DNA of 64,000 bases from Psococerastis gibbosa (lineage: Eukaryota > Arthropoda > Insecta > Psocodea > Psocidae), in contig OZ020489.1 in the NCBI GenBank assembly GCA_963971405.1, positions 33,761,047 through 33,825,046 of the forward strand. The letters are read 5' to 3'. The notes below the pieces were generated by a model. It was not told the origin of the DNA, did no database searches, and was given only the letters and a program-made list of their open reading frames with translations. Within the stretch, counting starts at the first letter, position 1. Each line of letters begins with the position of its first letter. A program made the position numbers and the translations under genes. This document shows positions 37,401 through 49,400 of this stretch, piece after piece.

Positions 37401-40400
37401 TTTTAATACATAAAATGTATACCTTGATACTATTTTCATTTTCCATTCATATTTCACAAATGCTAAAATTTTATTTCAAAAATTTCATATGGTTGTCCAG
37501 ATTTATTTACGCACAGACCTTGAATCAATGCCATAATTGATTAAATTAAACTACAAATAAATGAAGAATCAGTAGAATCAGTAGAATCCGGGTCGAAATG
37601 AAAGCGAACTTCATTTCGACCACGGCCCATCAGCCCGGATTCTACTGATTCTTCATTTGACTCCGGGCGTGATAACCTTTGCTGTTACATTACAAATAAA
37701 TGATTCAAACCATATACTGTGTATACAGCTCATAGGCAAATTACAGCATGCAGCATATGTACAACATATGCAGCATATTCTCAGAAATTCCTAGGATTAT
37801 TGGACAATTGCTCATTAGCTTGTTTCAGCTTGTCCATTATTACTTATACTTGGCGTAGGTTGACATCGAGGACGCATACCAGTTTACCATACGGAAACAA
37901 TGCAAATATTTTCAGAAATACATGAGGTCGTTGGCATTGGACAGGGGACCTATGTGCCAATAAAGGTAGGCTAGGGTCCATAAAAAGTCCTTCAGGACAT
38001 TATTACTACTACCTAGGCAACTGATAATTACTGGTACTTAAAACACCCAAATGATCATTTTGTGTCTGGACATCGAGCACGCATACCAGTTTGCCACTAG
38101 CCAAATTTGCATACGGAAACAATAAAAAGAACGTCCGAAATCCATGGGGTCGTTGGAGTTTACAAGGGACATATGGGCCACTATAAGTAGGGCCTACTCC
38201 ATAAAAAGTCTTTCAAGACATTATTACTACTACCTAGGTCACTGATAGATGGTACTTAAAAAATCCAAAAGATCATTTTGTGTCTGGAAATGAATTAGCT
38301 TAAGGCACCAAGTCTATTAAGTTCTAAAGTGGCCATCCCAAAGTTTGTACGTGACTGAAACAAGCAACGTTAATACGCTTCAATCGCTCCGAAAAGGCAA
38401 TTTCAACTTCTATGCTGCAGCCTTTATTGCGTAGCCCACCCAAACAAAGGGCAAGTCAATACTGGGGCATGAAAGGCAAATAATTAACATAGGCTAACGT
38501 TCAAAACAAATTCATTAGTCCGTCCGTTGATTACTTACCAGCAGGTCTAGCAAGGAACGATAAAAATAACTTATCCGGGAATTAGATTAAATTATTCTAA
38601 ACAAACCACAATGAATGTAAATTTACATACGGGAGTTAAAGTGGAAAAATTAGTAGGCCTACTGCAGATTGTTTTGTCAACAGAATTGAAGCATATATGC
38701 CTAGTTTTGCCTGAAATCTAGTGGTACCAACATGACAAAAAATGCAATTTCGTCTACTTTGAAGCGTGTTATTTTTAAAATAGTATTATAACGGTTTAAG
38801 TAATTCCCCGGGTAAGTTATTCTTTCCGTTTGGTGCTAGGTCTGCAGGAGTACATGAGGCTGAACCAAGGATATCAAATTGAATAAATGGCCCCAAGCCG
38901 AAAGTTAAGTATTACCGATAGCGATGAAACGTAGGGAGAAATTTTCTGCGCATTGTATTCGCAATCTAACAGCTTTCTTTTGGCGGCGTTTCCATTGACC
39001 TCGTATTGCAGAATACATATGACGTTGACGTGGTAGCAGGCATTAAAGACTTATTAATGGTGTCTGCTACCACGTCAACGTCAAGTGCATTCTGCAATAC
39101 GAGGTCAATGGAGATGCCGTCTTTCACTGCATTAATTTAATATGATTTTTTTTTCATAAGGGGCGAATTTTGGACCTTCCGGCCCACTCTCATTAGTAAC
39201 CCAAAATAAATAATACTAGGCCTAATTAATTATATATTAAAATTTTAACAAAAAAGTTAATATTAAAATTTATCACTGAATGGCCACGAACACACTTTTA
39301 TAATAAATAGGGGTGACTCTTTTAAATTTATTAAACTTTTTTTTTCATTTCTGATGGTGTCCTGCAGAGGGTCTCATCGCCTGCATGAACTAAATCATTA
39401 TAATATTAACTTATTTATTCATAATTATAATGAATTAAATGTTAAGCAATCTGTAACTTTAAAACATTGACTGCATCGCTCTGCGGGTCTACTATTATGA
39501 CCAGATTACTTTTAGGCTCTTCTGCAGTTCGGGATGAGAACGGGACAGTATTGGAAGGCAAAGTGATAATTTAAGATTTTTCTCTTGCTACAGGTTGGGA
39601 TTGATCGCCATAATATAATAGGTCCATAGAAATATGTATTTAGTCTAAAAGGGACATTTTTGTAATATTTTCCCAAATAAATACAATACATAAATTAAAT
39701 TAAAAAAAATAACAATCGATTCATCTAGGCATAGTCATATACTCATGTATACTCTCGACGGCCCTGTTCTTAATACAAGTAATTGTAACAATATCCCATT
39801 CATTGCACCGAGAAATACAGTGACGGGAAATTGCAGAAAATAATGATTAGAGGAAAACTTGAGAAATTCACCAAGAGATAAAATCATACCCTAGGGATTA
39901 ATAAAAAAAGATGGCAAGGATGCCATGGGAAATCTCTCGCAATCAACAAAATATCAAGATAATATTTTATTATTGAACAAGAAAATAACATTCATCATTT
40001 TTCTCTCTCTTATTAATAACTCAACTTGACATATAAATGTTCAATTTTTCCAATTTTGTCGTATTACATAGGTAATTACAAAGACTTTCACTACCACATT
40101 CTACTGCTTTACTAATGGGTACAAATGGTATCATAGGGGGCGCGGGAAGAGCATCAAAGGGGCGCCACTTTGGTCCTCATTGCTAGTTTTACATTAAATA
40201 ATATGAAATATATATATATAATGAAATATAATGCATTTTAAGTTATTGAACTTAACTTTTATACGGCTCGCTTCCACCAACTTTCAAAAATCTTTCCTTC
40301 GGTGAAAGCTGCTGTCTGCATCTTGATTTTCCCCACTAAATTTTTATTAAAAGATTTTATACTTTACTTCTCGTTATGGGTTAGTTGTAAGAGTGGGCCG

Positions 40401-43400
40401 AGAGACCCAAAATTCGCATGGAAAATAAAGACAATGTTCTTTCTTCCTTTCTCCTATTTTTTTTTCGAAAGCGTCTGACCAATGACATTATGTTTTTTGA
40501 GCAAGGGAGCAGGGAGAAGAGTCCCTTTAGCATTTATGTGTCGTCTTAACCGCTCGACCACAAGCCCGACAAGTACAGTCTGTGCAATCACCTCTAAAAC
40601 CTCTACTTATGCACTTATTGACAAGCTTCGTAGTGCTAGACAGGTTAGGACAAATAAACAAAAAATAACAAAAACTTAGAGTTTTAGAAAAATTTGTTAT
40701 AACAACCCGAATTAGTAAAACCCAAATAATCGTTAAGAAATTAACTTTGTCTAAGAAACCCACTTGTGTTAGTATAAAACCCTGAGCGCTTTCGGCAAGA
40801 ACTGCCATCTATCTATCTATCTATCTGCCTCAAGTATTGCCCCGATATAGGTCTAAACAAAAACACGTTAACCAACTTAATGTCAGACACTGAATTTAGC
40901 CTAAAAAACCACAATAATGAAAAACACATAGCAGCAGACATTCTGAAAAACGTCAAAATTACACACAAAAACGATAACACTAAATCTATAAAAAAGAAAC
41001 TAGCCCAAGATAACCTTACACTCACCAAGGCGGATAAAGGAAATTCTATTGTCATTTTACCTACCCATGATTATGTTTCTAAAGTCTTAGACCTCATTTC
41101 TGATGAATCCACATTCGTAAAACTTAAAGTAGACCCCACAAACAAATTCCAAAAAGCAACCAAAAAAGCCATTAAACAAAGCTCTAATACGATACCCCAA
41201 GATATAGCCTATAAATTTACCAACATGAACCCCGTAGCTCCTTCATTTTTTGGTCTGGTTAAACTTCATAAACCCAATCAACCTATCCGCCCAGTAGTTT
41301 CGTATAACAGTGCCCCAGCCAGCAAAGTAGCTAGTTTTCTCAACAAACACATTCGCGAGCTATCAAACTTCACACCCCGCCACAGCGTCAAAAACTCATT
41401 CGAGTTGGTTTCCCGCCTTAAGCGTCTTTCCTTATCCAGCAATGCCAAACTCGTCTCTTTCGATGTCAAAAATCTGTTTACTAATATTCCCGTACCCGAA
41501 GTACGTAAATTAGTTGCCCAGTCACTCTATCACAATAATACCTCAAACAGCCTTATTTCTGAGACACTCCTTCTGTTAGACACATGCACTCATCAAAACT
41601 ATTTCCGTTTCGAATCCGACTACTACCAACAAAAAATAGGCTTACCTATGGGTTCTTCCCTTTCTCCCCTTCTTGCTGAAATTTTTATGGATAACTTCGA
41701 ACACAAACTTCTACTCAATAAAAATCCCCTAGTTAAATGTATATCTTTCTGGACAAGGTATGTGGATGATATCTTCTGCATTTGGACAGGAAGTAACAGA
41801 CAACTAGACAATTTCTTAAGTTTTATCAACACAATTCACCCAAAAATCCAATTTACCATGGAAGTAGAAGAAAACAACTCCCTGAACTTCTTAGACCTCA
41901 CCATCACCAAAAATAATAGTACCCTAGACTTCAAGATATTTCGTAAAGAAACCCATAGCGATAATATAATCCCTGTTGATTCTTCTCACCCATTCCAGCA
42001 CAAACACGCAGCATTCCATAGTATGATTTTTCGACTCCTTAACATCCCTATAAATAATTAGATTACTCGTGACTTCGTGGTATTTCATTTTAATAAACAA
42101 AAAATAACAAAAACTTAGAGTTTTAGAAAAACTTGTTATAACAACCCGAATTAGTAAAACCCAAATAATTGTTAAGAAATTAACTTTGTCTAAGAAACCC
42201 ACTTGTGTTAGTATAAAACCCTGAGCGCTTTCGGCAAGAACTGCCATCTACAGAGGGAAACCCACTAGCACAGTTACACCTTATCTGCGATTTGAGACTT
42301 GCTCAACTCGAGGAGAAGATGCAAATGTGACTAGGGAGAGGAAACCTTGGTTTATATAGGACTGGGAGCGGGGGGAGGAGTTTAGCCTAAAAAACCACAA
42401 TAATGAAAAACACAAAGCAGCAGATATTCTGAAAAACGTCAAACTTACACACAAAAACGATAACACTAAATCTATAAAAAAGAAACTAGCCCAAGATAAC
42501 CTTACACTCACCAAGGCGGATAAAGGAAATTCTATTGTCATTTTACCTACCCATGATTATATTTCTAAAGTCTTAGACCTCATTTCTGATGAATCCACAT
42601 TCGTAAAACTTAAAGTAGACCCCACAAACAAATTCCAAAAAGCAACCAAAAAAGCCATTAAACAAAGCTCTAACACGATACCCCAAGATATAGCCTATAA
42701 ATTTACCAACATGAACCCCGTAGCTCCTTCATTTTTTGGTCTGGTTAAACTTCATAAACCCAATCAACCTATCCGCCCAGTAGTTTCGTATAACAGTGCC
42801 CCAGCCAGCAAAGTAGCTAGTTTTCTCAACAAATACATTCGCGAGCTATCAAACTTCACACCCCGCCACAGCGTCAAAAACTCATTCGAGTTGGTTTCCC
42901 GCCTTAAGCACCTTTCCTTATCCAGCAATGCCAAACTCGTCTCTTTCGATGTCAAAAATCTGTTTACTAATATTCCCGTACCCGAAGTACGTAAATTAGT
43001 TGCCCAGTCACTCTATCACAATAACACCTCGAACAGCCTTATTTCTGAGACCCTCCTTCTGTTAGACACATGCACCCATCAAAACTATTTCCGCTTCGAA
43101 TCCGACTACTACCAACAAAAAATAGGTCTACCTATGGGTTCTTCCCTTTCTCCCCTTCTTGCTGAAATTTTTATGGATAACTTCGAACACAAACTTCTAC
43201 ACAATAAAAATCCCCTAGTTAAATGTATATCTTTCTGGACAAGGTATGTGGATGATATCTTCTGCATTTGGACAGGAAGTAACAGACAACTAGACAATTT
43301 CTTAAGTTTTATCAACACAATTCACCCAAAAATCCAATTTACCATGGAAGTAGAAGAAAACAACTCCCTGAACTTCTTAGACCTCACCATCACCAAAAAT

Positions 43401-46400
43401 AATAGTACCCTAGACTTCAAGATATTTCGTAAAGAAACCCATAGCGATAATATAATCCCTGTTGATTCTTCTCACCCATTCCAGCACAAACACGCAGCAT
43501 TCCATAGCATGATTTTTCGACTCCTTAACATCCCTATGAATCAAACCAACTATAATAATGAATTAAATACAATAAAACAAATTGCCCAAAATAACAATTT
43601 CAATCTCAACCTAATAGACAGAATCCTACGACATCACAAAATCAAACACAACCTCAAACTAATTTACCCCCCAGGGAGCTTAAACCCGGTAACCAATAAA
43701 TCATATTTCAGGATACAATACATAGAAAAAATCACAGAAAAAATTAGTAACCTCATTTCTTCTACAACAGACAAAACACCAGCCCCGTACAATCGCAACA
43801 ATTTAGCCAATAAACTCATGAACTGCAAAACCAAACCAGAAAAATAAAAAGGCAATGGAGTTTATCGTCTAAATTGTAACGATTGTAACGCAATTTACAT
43901 AGGCCAAACAGGCAGAAGCTTTAAAACTAGGGTCAGAGAACATATAACAGGTATAGGAGACACCAACACCAACAGCACATTCGCGAAACACCTTAACTCG
44001 GAAAACCACACATTCGATCCTCACAATTGGACAGCCCTACACAAAATAAAGAAAAGTTACACTTTAAATTTTTTTGAAAATGTTGAAATCAAAAGAGCTT
44101 TACACAATAGGGAAAAATTAACAAACGACATAACATTCACACAATCATCCCCTCTAATAGATCTAGCTAGTAGGTTAGGAATAGGTAACCAGCCACGCCC
44201 CCTCCCACCCCCTCCTCCCCCCGCTCCCAATCCTATATAAACCAAGGTTTCCTCTCTCTAGTCACATTTGCATCTCCTCCTCGAGTTGAGCAAGTCTCAA
44301 ATCGCAGATAAGGTGTAACTGTGCTAGTGGGTTTCCCTCTGTAGATGGCAGTTCTTGCCGAAAGCGCTCAGGGTTTTATACTAACACAAGTGGGTTTCTT
44401 AGACAAAGTTAATTTCTTAACGATTATTTGGGTTTTACTAATTCGGGTTGTTATAACAAGTTTTTCTAAAACTCTAAGTTTTTGTTATTTTTTGTTTATT
44501 AAAATGAAATACCACGAAGTCCCGAGTAATCTCATTATTTAGGTTAGGACAGCTACACAACTATCTAACCGAACAGGTCTGTGAGCTTACTTGATTTTAT
44601 TTATTTTATTGATTTATTGATTAAAGGCAATGCTTTATTCAATACCTACTACAATGAATTGCTCGCAAGAATTTTCCAACTCGAATGGGGTCCATTAAAT
44701 TGATTTCCCCCCTTCTGCCGCTTCCCTACACAGTGCAACCCCTGCTTGGAAATGACTCCTCGACATTCCGTCCTCAAGTCAACATCTTCCTTCTGAATAC
44801 TCTGAGGAGAGCCTATGGCTTACAACAATAATATAAGCGCGGAAGCCCAAAAGCGCAAAGAGGCTATTCATTAAATATGATTAAATTCTTTTTTATTTCT
44901 TTCCAGCACTGGTCGTTCGATTCATCACTAAACGATACATTGGAGAATATGATCCGAGCCTCGAGAGGGTGTATAATTTTCAAGCTACTATAGACAATGA
45001 AACTGTTAATTTTGAAATTCTGGACACTGCTGGACAGCCTTATGTAAGTAAAAATTGATTTGAAAAGAAAAATTATATATTTGTAATATACTTTATTATT
45101 TTTAAATCGCAATAATTAATGAATGCATCGGATAACCTCTTTAGTCGCCTCTGAATAGTTAATACCTGTGTAGAGTTACAGTTGCGACATGTCTCCGATC
45201 GCATACTATAAACATACTGGGTAGACAGACTTCCATAAGTACGAGAAAGCTACCTACCATGCCAACTTAGGCCGTAAATAAATTATATATAGACCTATTA
45301 AATATTGTATAATGTATAATATAGGTATTCTCTTCTGGGTCTATAATTACACGAAGACAAGGCTGAAAGCGTTAGTTAGGAAGGACCTTTATAGAAAATG
45401 GCAAGATTTACTTAGATGTTATAATGGAACAAATGGTTCAGAAGCTGGAGATTTTGCTTGAAGAAGTAATAGGAGGTTTTATACTTTTTTTTACTCTTGA
45501 AGCAGAAACTTCTTTTTGTGAACCCCACTACTATTATATATACCTCCTTAAAGTTGAGAGCTTACGGTTCTGCCACCAATAAAATTATTTTCGCAGTATG
45601 AAAATACAATGACCACTGCTGTCGCAGAATAGATCAAGTGACGAAATACGTACTGTTATAGAAATTGAGTAAACAAGTTGAGATAATTGCTTCCTAATCC
45701 AAAATTCAATAAAAAGCTCAATTGGAAAGCATTTCCGTCAGTAAATTTATGCATGAGTTCGTATTGCGCAATTTACTATATCGTATTGCTTCGAATCAAA
45801 ATAATTTATTGGATTAGGGAAATAATGGAACAACATTGCTATATACAAGACATGTAGCGTAGTGGTACGGACTCTGACTTCCACCCAAAAGGTGGTTGGT
45901 TCTAGTCCCACACTGGCTACATTTTCGGGCCATGCTTCGGAGGGCATGTAAAGCAGGTGGTCCCGGGCCTTCCTAGTTGAGTGTATTGCCCTAACTCCGC
46001 TAGGTTGGCTTAGTAATAGAAACAATAAAAAGTCCTTATTTATTTATATATAATATATATATATAGAACCGAAATTAGAGGATATGGAAAAAAACTGGGC
46101 TTGGCGGGATTCGAACCCACGATCTGCGCCTAACCGGGGCGTCGTCTTAACCGCTGGACCACAAGCCCTAATTTCGGTTATAACGAGGAGGTTACCTCTT
46201 CAACCAAAGTTAATTTAATGTCAGTGTTATATATACCATATAATACTACAATGTATTAAAAAAAATATATAGAATATATATTTAGAATTAGAGAGAGGAA
46301 AAATGGACGGAAACGAGATTTGACCCAGAGTCTGCAGTATGCCGGGAGGTACAGGTATTATTTCAGAAAAACCCGATAATGAATAACAAACCAATTTCAT

Positions 46401-49400
46401 AGAATGACTTCGATGCCAGAATAGTAGCTTGTTCTTACTTGTGCGTGAGTCTCTACACATCATGTGATCGGTGACCTGTCGTAACTCAACACAGGTATTA
46501 CCTACAGAGGCTACTGAAAAGGTTATTCGGATACATTCATTGAATTGTGTGTATGCAAATAATCTTTTTATAATAAATAAAAAAATAGAGATATATTCGT
46601 ATAGGGGAAGTAGCAAGACAGCTTTTAGAGAAAACTTGCGTTTTTATGAATTTTTCATCTGACCACTTTCATAACACACAGTCAAATCTTGTTAATAAAA
46701 TATTTTCAAATCTCTCTCTTGACTTTTATTTGATACTTTTCCAGGAATACGAGCATCAGTCCTTGGAAACTCATATACGGTGGGCTGAAGCCTACATCCT
46801 TATGTATTCCGTAACGGATAAATGTTCATTTGATGAATGCAGCCGACTAAAATTCCTCATAAACTACAATAGGCGGCGGAGAAAACTTGGATCTAAAGTA
46901 CGTATGTAAAGCAGGGCTTTCTAAAGTTTCTAGAATAATTGTGATGGAAATTTCTAGAACCTTGAATTGAATTAGGAACGATAGAGCTTTAGTTGCAAAT
47001 GTAGTTTAAACTTTCGTAAAGTAAGTATTTAAACTTTTAAGCCGAAACATTAGGTACGGTTCAACAATAGTTATGGTAAGGTACGTTTCTCATTAGTCGA
47101 AAATGAGATAGTCTACCAAGCTTATATCCAACCTCAAAGTGCTTATAAGTAAACTATGACGCAATCAACAGTCATCGTACAAATCGTACTCATTGTTCTA
47201 GGACCATACCTATGCTGATATTCCGGTGTTACTCGTTGGAAACAAAACCGATCAGATGGGGGATCGAATGATTTCTCAGGAAGAGGGAAGGCGACGGAGT
47301 CAGGAAATTGGTTGTGTCTGCTTTTACGAAATATCTGTGCGGGAGAGCGTTGAACAAGTAAGTTGCTATTTGCCGGAGGTAGTAGGTACCATTGGGTGAA
47401 AATGTGTCATATATCGTTCAAGTGCGGGAGAGCGTTGAACAAGTAACTTGCTATTTACCAAAGGTAGTAGGTACCATTGGGTGAAAATGTAAAATAAATC
47501 GTTTGAGTGCGGGAGAGCTTTGAACAAGTAACTTCCTATTTGCCAGAAGTAGTAGGTACCATTGGGTGAAATTATGACATATATTGTTGGAGTGCGGGAG
47601 ATCGTTGAACAAGTAAGTTTCTATTTGCGAGAGGTAGTAGGTGCCATTGGGTGAAAATGTGTCATGTATCGTTCGAGTGTGGGAGAGCGTTGAACAAGTT
47701 TATATGGTAGCGTGTTTGTACTTGTGCGAGTCTCTACACACTTTGCGATCGGAGACGTGTCGTAACTCCATACAAGTACCTATTAGGTTACATAGTGAGG
47801 CGATTGAAGAGGTTAATCGGATACATTCATTAAATTGTTTGTAAGTATGCGATTGACCTTTTTGTAAAAAAAAAAACTAAAAACTAAGTGGCTATTTGAT
47901 GCCAGATATAACATTGGGTGAAAATGTGAAATATTGAAATATATCGTAGGAGAGCGGGAGAGCATCGAACAAGTAAATTGCTATTGACAGAGCTAATTGG
48001 AAAGTCGTAACCAGAGGGACCGAATGTGGGACCTCAGGTTATAAAAAGAAGGCGAACTAGGTTACAATAAGCCGAAAGCGGCAGTAAATGCTACGTAACC
48101 CGGCTGATTTTCACATTGAAAAAAATAAAATAAAAATATGTCTGCTTCCTTAACTCTATAGAAATACAGTATACTAGTAAATTATACGTGATCTCCAACT
48201 TTTCAAGTTGACCTACTTTGGGGATCGAAAACCGTATGAGGGTATTTGTCCCACGCACAACCCAATTTTCAGTTGGTAGCTGATACAACTCCATCACTCA
48301 TCCAAAATTCATTAATCACCCTCAATGTGAAGGGCATGATATCCGCGGAGCAACCACAAAATGACGATACATCGCAATTTATAGACACTTGGGATAATAG
48401 TTCAATATTAATAGTTGCTACTGAATCCTCCTACAGCCCGATCATGGTGATTTGGGATTATTATAATACCGGGGTTTATTTGTTTAATCCCGCAGTAGTA
48501 AGGTATCACGTGACGGTGTTAAAATATGCGCGGGAAATCCAATTAATAAATTATTGGAACACAAGAGAATAGTTGAATTTTTTAATAATTGAAAGAAATA
48601 TTAATAAACATTAAAACGTAAAGGTAGAATTTTGAATTATAAAAAGAATTTTAATTAATGTGCCTATATCTAAGGGAGAAAAAATTTAAAACTCACCAAA
48701 AATATTAATTTATCAATTTGAATTACCCGCGCATTGTGCACCCATTTGTTTAAAACAATTGAATAAACCCCGGTATTATAATAGTCCCAAATGGCCATGA
48801 TCGGGCTGCAGAATAGTTAGATTTGGTACTACAATACTCTAAGCCAGTGGTCGGCAACCCATTCCATTTTAATAATAAAAAGGTACAAAGATTCAGAATG
48901 GTACTAGAAAAAAAGGACTCACAACATCGACGGTATATATACACTTTCATATTCAGTGGCGGAGCTTGGGATTATTGCAGTGGCGGACACAGTTTTTTTA
49001 TTTTGGTGTAAACTGAGAATAAAAACAATACGGTACTTGATTTAAGTAACTGATTTCATTTTTCCGGACATTACCTACTGGTTGGTACATACAAACCCAT
49101 TTAAAGATGTATTGTATTACAATAACACTTTTCATATTCCTTGTTTAAAAAAAATCAAGTTGTCATTTTTTTAATTTTTGTAGGGGGTCATGACCCCCAC
49201 TGTGTCCGCCACTGGATAATTGCGTGTGTAATGCTCGCAAATATTTAATTAAGTTAAAAAAAAACACGCATATTCATCATATTCCTTAATGCATCGTGTT
49301 TGATTATATTTTAGGTGGCTGAGGTATTCAGAGACACTTGCAGATTTTGGCGAGTCCATTGCAAATTTCCAAAATTGAAAAGATCGTCGAGTGACGTGCG

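Larger units (their letters stand above)
40653..44540 (+). mobile_element. Composite Penelope-like element with two tandem copies
   Basis: The insertion is bounded by an 11-bp duplication AGGTTAGGACA (40642-40652 and 44541-44551). Order: partial inverted pLTR, RT copy A (truncated after RT), full inverted pLTR (42051-42379), RT copy B plus GIY-YIG region, and a direct-orientation pLTR on the right (44233-44540). The right pLTR is the reverse complement of the middle one. Tandem partial copies, pLTRs and inverted end fragments are typical of Penelope-like elements. It lies in Ras-gene intron 1 in the sense orientation. Confidence 0.9.

Noticed and set aside
41098-41130. CTGATGA followed by GTAAAAC in the Penelope RT gene, resembling a hammerhead core
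   Set aside because: It is inside the RT coding frame (SDESTFVKL), lacks GAAA and has no helix II pairing. The match is chance.
46097-46168. Functional tRNA gene
   Set aside because: The cloverleaf is good, but base 33 is C, the anticodon stem has an A-C pair, and the sequence is a dispersed SINE head with a common tail.
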